Positions 63,898 through 64,000 of a stretch of DNA of 64,000 nt are shown in pieces. Both the position numbers and the translations under genes were made by a program. Source of the stretch: Agapetus fuscipes (lineage: Eukaryota > Arthropoda > Insecta > Trichoptera > Glossosomatidae); assembly GCA_951799405.1 (NCBI GenBank), contig OX637356.1:7959229-8023228 (forward strand), given 5' to 3'. The notes beneath the pieces were generated by a model. That model was given only the letters and a program-made list of their open reading frames with translations, did not search any database and was not told the DNA's origin. How positions within the stretch are numbered: the first letter of the stretch is position 1; each line of letters begins with the position of its first letter.

Positions 63898-64000
63898 GAC
63901 CGTAGTCCAGTGGTAACACTTCGGACTCGTAATGGAAGGTTGTGTGTTCGAATCCCGGCGGAGCAATAAAAATATACCCTTTATATTTTCAAATTTGCTC
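63898..64000 (+). repeat. SINE-A copy, cut by window edge
   Basis: GACCGTAGTCCAGTGGTAAC, CGGACTCGTAATGG, box B GTTCGAATCCCGG near 63948, GGAGCA. The cleanest tRNA-like head of this family. Confidence 0.85.

Overview
This window is eukaryotic and AT-rich, and almost certainly arthropod (most likely insect). The evidence is GT/AG-bounded exons separated by a very long intron, dense tRNA- and 5S-derived SINEs, LINE, Penelope-like, Ty3/gypsy, mariner and hAT-like fragments, and no bacterial-style gene packing. The species cannot be told from the sequence.

Host gene. Two exons on the minus strand (33254-33438 and 4710-4922) have canonical splice sites, matching phase (1/1) and a continuous reading frame. 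The product looks like the N-terminal MG1 domain and the start of MG2 of a thioester-containing/alpha-2-macroglobulin/CD109-type protein. The intron between them is about 28.3 kb (4923-33253). Sequence right of 33438 would be upstream intron or 5' region of the same gene, and sequence left of 4710 the next intron. No other certain host exon was found. One 90-bp splice-compatible segment (18087-18176) is a candidate cassette exon.

Everything else is a layered transposon landscape. (a) 1-1975: a LINE (ORF1 tail, endonuclease, linker) running off the left edge. (b) 9253-14994: a nearly intact Ty3/gypsy LTR retrotransposon on the minus strand, with 265-bp LTRs, tRNA-Lys primer site, polypurine tract, gag with three zinc knuckles, a slippery AAAAAAC before the gag stop, PR-RT, and RNase H-integrase broken from RT by a homopolymer frameshift. 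(c) Short fragments of at least four further LINE lineages, one mariner transposase scrap and two TIR-bearing DNA-element families. (d) Three tRNA-headed SINE families, called here SINE-A (tRNA-Thr-like; some copies with a 5S rRNA head), SINE-B ((TTGCG)n tail) and SINE-C (long-variable-arm tRNA-like). (e) About 22 copies of a roughly 254-bp element, called here Rep1, that I cannot classify. One copy is cleanly inserted in the LINE endonuclease with a 4-bp target duplication. (f) Palindromic elements of several families. One group is Penelope-like and carries a hammerhead-ribozyme-like core (CTGANGA-T-stem-GAA-short palindrome-H) whose stem sequences differ between families while the core stays fixed.

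Nesting gives relative ages: Rep1 sits inside the LINE; the LTR element and a Penelope-like hairpin sit inside Rep1 copies; a SINE-B sits inside a SINE-A; a hAT-like MITE sits inside a Penelope-like end. Coordinates of diverged repeats are by-eye estimates, good to roughly 5-20 bases.
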